Of a DNA stretch of 64,000 nucleotides, positions 60,442 to 64,000 are shown piece after piece. The DNA is taken from positions 11,702,889 through 11,766,888 of the forward strand of contig NC_133289.1 of assembly GCF_005239225.2 (NCBI RefSeq), in the 5' to 3' direction. This DNA is from Populus alba (taxonomy: Eukaryota > Streptophyta > Magnoliopsida > Malpighiales > Salicaceae). Below the pieces are notes generated by a model. That model searched no databases. It was given only the letters and a program-made list of their open reading frames with translations, and was not told where the DNA came from. Each line of letters opens with the position of its first letter. Within the stretch, counting starts at the first letter, position 1. The position numbers and the translations under genes are program-made.

Positions 60442-60575
60442 CCGGACGAGAAATCAAATGCTGCGAAAAGGGAGCAGAAACGCCATAATTGGAGGTTTCA
60501 GGAGCTGGGAAAGAACTCAGAGCGACCAAGAGAGAGATTTTCTCCTTCTAAAAAAGAGGGGTAAAAAGGAAGGCC
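60442..60575 (-). other. Predicted first (untranslated) exon of the 58.3-kb SAUR gene
   Basis: It begins ~30 nt below a TATA box at 60602-60608 and ends at the donor at 60441. It is purine/pyrimidine-rich (GAGAGAGAGCC ... TCTCTCTC) and contains one ATG, used by the uORF. The assignment is inferred from the TATA-to-donor layout, with no competing gene on this strand. Confidence 0.45.
60454..60486 (-). promoter_or_regulatory. Upstream ORF of 10 codons in the SAUR leader
   Basis: ATG at 60486 followed by MAFLLPFRSI and TGA at 60456-60454, entirely within the predicted first leader exon and ending 12 nt before its donor. If the leader model is right, it would lower translation of the SAUR frame. 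Confidence 0.4.
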
Positions 60576-60600
60576 AGGCTCTCTCTCTCCCTTTCCTTTT

Positions 60601-60609
60601 TTTATATAA
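60601..60609 (-). promoter_or_regulatory. TATA box, minus strand
   Basis: GTTATATAAA on the minus strand, followed ~30 nt downstream by a GA-rich leader. It is the best TATA match above the 58.3-kb SAUR gene. Confidence 0.5.
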
Positions 60610-61089
60610 CTATCAATCAGTATCCTATATTTATCTATGAAATCCCAAAGCAAGTGAATATTTGAGAATCAATGTTTTTATTTTTTACATAATGTTAACA
60701 AGGCAGGAAATTTTTCGTGGCTGCACCGCTGGTTTCGCTTCCGTCTGTTATGATTATATAAAACAAACAAAAAAAAGGGAAATCCAATATGGAAAGGAAG
60801 AGAGATCTGCAATGCAATGCAAACGAGGAAAGGAAAGAATGGATTGGATTGGATTGGATTGGATGGAGATTGTGCAGACCAGATACAAATGGTGACAGCC
60901 AGTTTGCTCCGCTTTGCTTTGCTCAAAATCCTAATGCAGTTGTGCACTTTGTGTTGGGTACACGTGATCAACTGATTCTCAGTATTTCATTTAGATGGGC
61001 CCCCCAAACACCCTCAGTTTCTTTCTTGTGGACCATGCCCTCCTCTGTTTTTATTTTCTTCCTTCTCAATTTGAATAAAATAAACTTTA
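60610..61089. other. No gene; short GGATT repeat
   Basis: Five consecutive GGATT units lie at 60840-60864. Several chance frames of ~80-115 codons occur here because the base composition is more balanced, but none resembles a protein family. Confidence 0.4.
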
Positions 61090-61500
61090 CAGTAGAAGTG
61101 AGTAAAAAAATTAAAAATTTAATTAAATTAAGAAAATAATTGAGAAAATCAAACTATGAAATAAATTGATTAAACTGATTAGAATATTTAAAAAACTAAC
61201 CAATTTGGTTCAGTTTTGATTTTATAAGTCTAAAACTGAAAAATTAAACCGAAAAAACTAAGCCAAATCGAAACCTAACTCATTGAAAATTATAAAAAAA
61301 AAATCCAAAAAATAAATATAATTTTTGGTTTTTAATATAACATAACTGAAACCAGTCGGTTGAATTTTGATTTTTATTCTAAAATAATTGAATCAAAACC
61401 GGTTGGTTTGAACTAGTTTCAGTTTGTTTTTAATTTTTTAATTTAGTTTGATTATTTTTATAAGTAAAAATCAAATCAAATTAAAAATGAACACCCTACT
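61090..61500 (+). mobile_element. 'CGGTTTGGTTT' repeat element, copy 1
   Basis: Starts AGTGAGTAAAAAAATT and contains GGTTCAGTTTTGATTTTATA, AAATTAAACCGAAAAAAC, ACCGGTTGGTTTGAAC and a 'gtaaaaatcaaatcaaatt' end. The reverse complement is matched, loosely, at 63160-63510. It is AT-rich, non-coding and MITE-like. Confidence 0.5.
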
Positions 61501-63159
61501 TTCCAGCATTGAATTTTTTCCTTTTTAAAATGAAAAACGTTATAAAAAAACTTCTTGTTTAACAAATAAAATTTTATTGGATATCCATGGATAGTTGCTT
61601 TGATTTTTTTTTATTTTTTTTTATTTGATAATGGAATGGTTATCAAGATAATGATTCTATCACCTTATGGTTGTACAGAAGTCCACTCAACGATTGTTGT
61701 TGTTGTGTATATAATGTAGATATGTTGATTTGATGATTAATAAATCAATTATTACTATGTCATGCTACCATATTTAAAAATATATCAATTGACATATTAC
61801 CTATCAACTTTTTTTTTTTTTTAAAAGAGATTTTTTTATTGTGTTTGAGCGACAATATGAATAATAAAACTAATTAATATATTTATTTAATTTATATTAT
61901 AACAACTTTGTGTCATAGCTCAGTTGACTAACATGTATAAAGGATGCATCTTTCAGAGTTGAGGGAGACAATATTTTCTTTAAGACAATAAATAACTTGC
62001 TATTTGTGTTTATTTTGTTTGTTTATTTATTTATTTTTAAATAAAAGTTGGAAAACATGCAAGGGCTTGGCTTTCAAGCCCACACGCATGTGGCCTGCTA
62101 CTAATAAGCCAGGTGCTAGGCTTACCTTTTTCTATCTTTTTACTATTTTTTCTTTTGTTTTTTTGTACTAAAAAAATTTATCAAATTCATTTATTCTTTA
62201 ATCTGACATAGTTTTTAAATGCTATTATTATAAATTTTTATTTGAATTTGAATTATTTATTTATTTATTGTATATATGATATGAAAATAATAATACTCAT
62301 AATAAATTGTTCATGAAAATTTGATTTAAATTGTTTTTTTATTCTTAAAGTTTTAAAATAGATTTTATTATATTTATGATTTTTTTTAGCTTTAAATCAC
62401 ACATCATATTATTTTTGATATTTTTTGTTAACTTTTTGTAACAATCATATTTTTTTAATTTATAAAATAATTCAAGTTAAAAACCTTGTATTTTTTAAGA
62501 TAAATAAGAAACATATTAATAAAAAATTATTTTAATGTAAGTTTTTTTTTAAAAAATAATGATTATATTTTCAAGTTTAATAATGATATCGACTTGAAAT
62601 TTTTTTATATATATTTTTTAAAAAATTGATCCCTCACGTCTAGTTAACTCTAATAATTATCCCAGTAATAAACTCAACGAAGTAAATGTATTGACATGTA
62701 TTTATTGATATACTCCATTAAAAGCAACAAATAAGTAGATTAGAAAGGATAAAAGAAAAGAGAACTTCTCATCCATTTTCTTTCTAATAACTATGGGATA
62801 TTTTCTACAAATATGCTTTATGTATTGAAAAATCATATTAACTTTTTTATAAACATATGTGGCAAGTAACTTATCTTATATAGAAGTACTAGAGCAAAAC
62901 CTATAAAGTCCCAGCATCTTGACAAATGGATTGGTAGGCTGGTAATAACTCAAAATTAAAAGAAAAAAACTATTAATCTCCTCAAGCCAGTATTATTGAA
63001 TCTAATTCTTCTTATGATATCAGCCATGTAAGTTAATGAAAGAGAAATTAAAGATAAGTTTTTACAAAATTAAATAAAAAAATAACAATACATATGTTTA
63101 TTGTAAATTATTTATATTTTGACTAGACAAAAAATGGTATTATAAGCTTTTACACATAC
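61501..63159. other. AT-rich stretch without a recognised gene
   Basis: A tRNA-like A-box phrase (TAGCTCAGTTGACTAAC at ~61917) and GGCTTTCAAGCCCACACGCA (~62070) look like scraps of dispersed repeats. The remainder is A/T runs. Confidence 0.35.
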
Positions 63160-63505
63160 ACTAGAGCTAATCATTTTTTGTTCGGTTTTTATAGAAAAAA
63201 AAAAATAAAAAAACCAAAATTATTTAAAAAAAAAAAAACGAAACTCGTCTGGTTTGTTTTCAGAACAAAAACCGGTTCAAACTGGTTTGACTCGATTTTT
63301 TTCAATTTAGCTCGGTTTTTTTTCGGTTTGGGTTTGGTTTGATTCGGTTTTTCAGTTTTAGATTTATAAAACCAAAATCAAATTAGTTGGTTTTTTCAAA
63401 ATTTTAAATGGTCTAATCAATTTTTTTTAACGGTTCGGTTTTTTTCGGATATTTTTTTTTCTAATTTTCTTGATTTAATCGGTTTTTCGGTTTTTTTACT
63501 CACCC

Positions 63506-63510
<5 letters not shown>
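63160..63510 (-). mobile_element. 'CGGTTTGGTTT' repeat element, copy 2, inverted
   Basis: Ends GGTTTTTTTACTCACCCCTA, the reverse of the start of copy 1. It includes AACCGGTTCAAACTGGTTTG, TCGGTTTGGGTTTGGTTTGA and TCAGTTTTAGATTTATAAAA. A (TA)n tract begins exactly at its outer edge. Confidence 0.5.

Positions 63511-63548
<38 letters not shown>
63510..63548. repeat. (TA)n microsatellite
   Basis: About 19 AT units adjoining the repeat element. Confidence 0.95.
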
Positions 63549-63550
<2 letters not shown>

Positions 63551-64000
63551 AACTTAAAATAAAAAAATATCTCTAATATCATATCAATCTATTTTAAAAT
63601 CTCTTAAATCATTTAAAAATTTAATGTAATATAGAGGTTGAATTATGTTCCAATTGTATACACTCTTATTATTTTTCAATAAAGACCTTTCTAAATAAAA
63701 ATATCATATCATGTGATATAATCTGTAGTGTTTTTTTTTTTTCTTCTCAAAAAATCAAGTATGTACAATTAAATTTTTTAAATAATATGCTATCAAGTGT
63801 ATAGAATCTCTTATATGTACAAATATCAACGACAATAAAACTTCTTAATTAGATTTTACAACAAATTCTGAACATTAAAAACATTTGCAGAGTAACTCAT
63901 ACATGAAAGCATTGAAAATCAATAGACTGATTTACAAAAAGATTTCCATATAGCCATAGAATAGGAGCTTTCCTCGCAATGTACTCGTTATTAATTCTCA
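63549..64000. other. AT-rich stretch to the window edge, nothing recognised
   Basis: No coding frame, RNA gene or repeat partner was seen. Confidence 0.4.

Noticed and set aside
60678..61139. Open frames of 77-116 codons on both strands
   Set aside because: They overlap each other, contain a GGATT simple repeat and resemble no family; they are due to balanced base composition.
61911..61975. tRNA-like A-box (TAGCTCAGTTGACTAAC)
   Set aside because: No acceptor stem or proper B-box (the expected GGTTCGA is GAGTTGAGG) and no cloverleaf. At most a SINE scrap.

Overview
This is a stretch of plant nuclear DNA. It is strongly AT-rich, has genes split by GT-AG introns, and contains plant-specific families (SAUR proteins, a pectin methylesterase, a plastid EMB8-like protein, a PCFS4-like fragment) in a background of broken LTR retrotransposons and small AT-rich repeats. 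Protein and repeat flavour (notably the dispersed 'CTCATGACCCGGGT' and 'TGTTTGTTTTTGCG' repeats) suggest a woody eudicot, most likely Populus or another Salicaceae. That assignment rests on memory and not on a search.

Only four protein-coding genes look intact, or intact as far as the window shows. (1) 56-6113, minus: the 5' six exons of a very large plastid-type protein with an EMB8/YheT-like alpha/beta-hydrolase domain followed by a long charged disordered region; its 3' end lies off the left edge. The serine expected at the nucleophile elbow is a glycine. (2) 35995-36375, plus: a single-exon SAUR of the SAUR76-78 type. (3) 50777-52710, minus: a four-exon PPME1-like pectin methylesterase with a signal peptide, no inhibitory PRO domain and a complete set of catalytic residues. 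(4) 58267-58743, minus: a second SAUR, of the long 'KLTGIRQIVRLKEIL' clade, apparently with an intron-containing 5' leader that starts near 60.57 kb and carries a 10-codon upstream ORF.

The rest is repeat-derived or featureless. From 14 to 25 kb lies a nest of decayed Ty3/gypsy elements: pol fragments on the minus strand (13.96-17.5 kb) are interrupted by a plus-strand deletion derivative (17.5-22.3 kb) with two long direct LTRs, a tRNA-iMet-like primer site and a gag-protease region joined to the very end of the polyprotein. That is followed head-on by a third LTR in inverted orientation. A rearranged gypsy remnant lies at 31.9-34.1 kb and a 1.2-kb copia deletion derivative at 45.3-46.6 kb. 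A frameshifted fragment of a PCF11/PCFS4-type CTD-interacting domain lies at 27.2-27.45 kb.

Smaller structures include arrays of a degenerate ~175-bp repeat (8.7, 11.6, 40.7 and 47.6 kb), at least six copies of a ~190-bp MITE-like element, a fold-back element at 42.1-42.3 kb, oppositely oriented 'CGGTTTGGTTT' elements at 61.1 and 63.2 kb, four tandem duplications and several long (TA)n tracts. The four genes do not form a pathway or operon. The two SAURs and the pectin methylesterase are all growth- or wall-related, but this looks coincidental. I saw nothing that amounts to a wholly new system; the strongest leads are the serine-less hydrolase and the palindromic LTR cluster.
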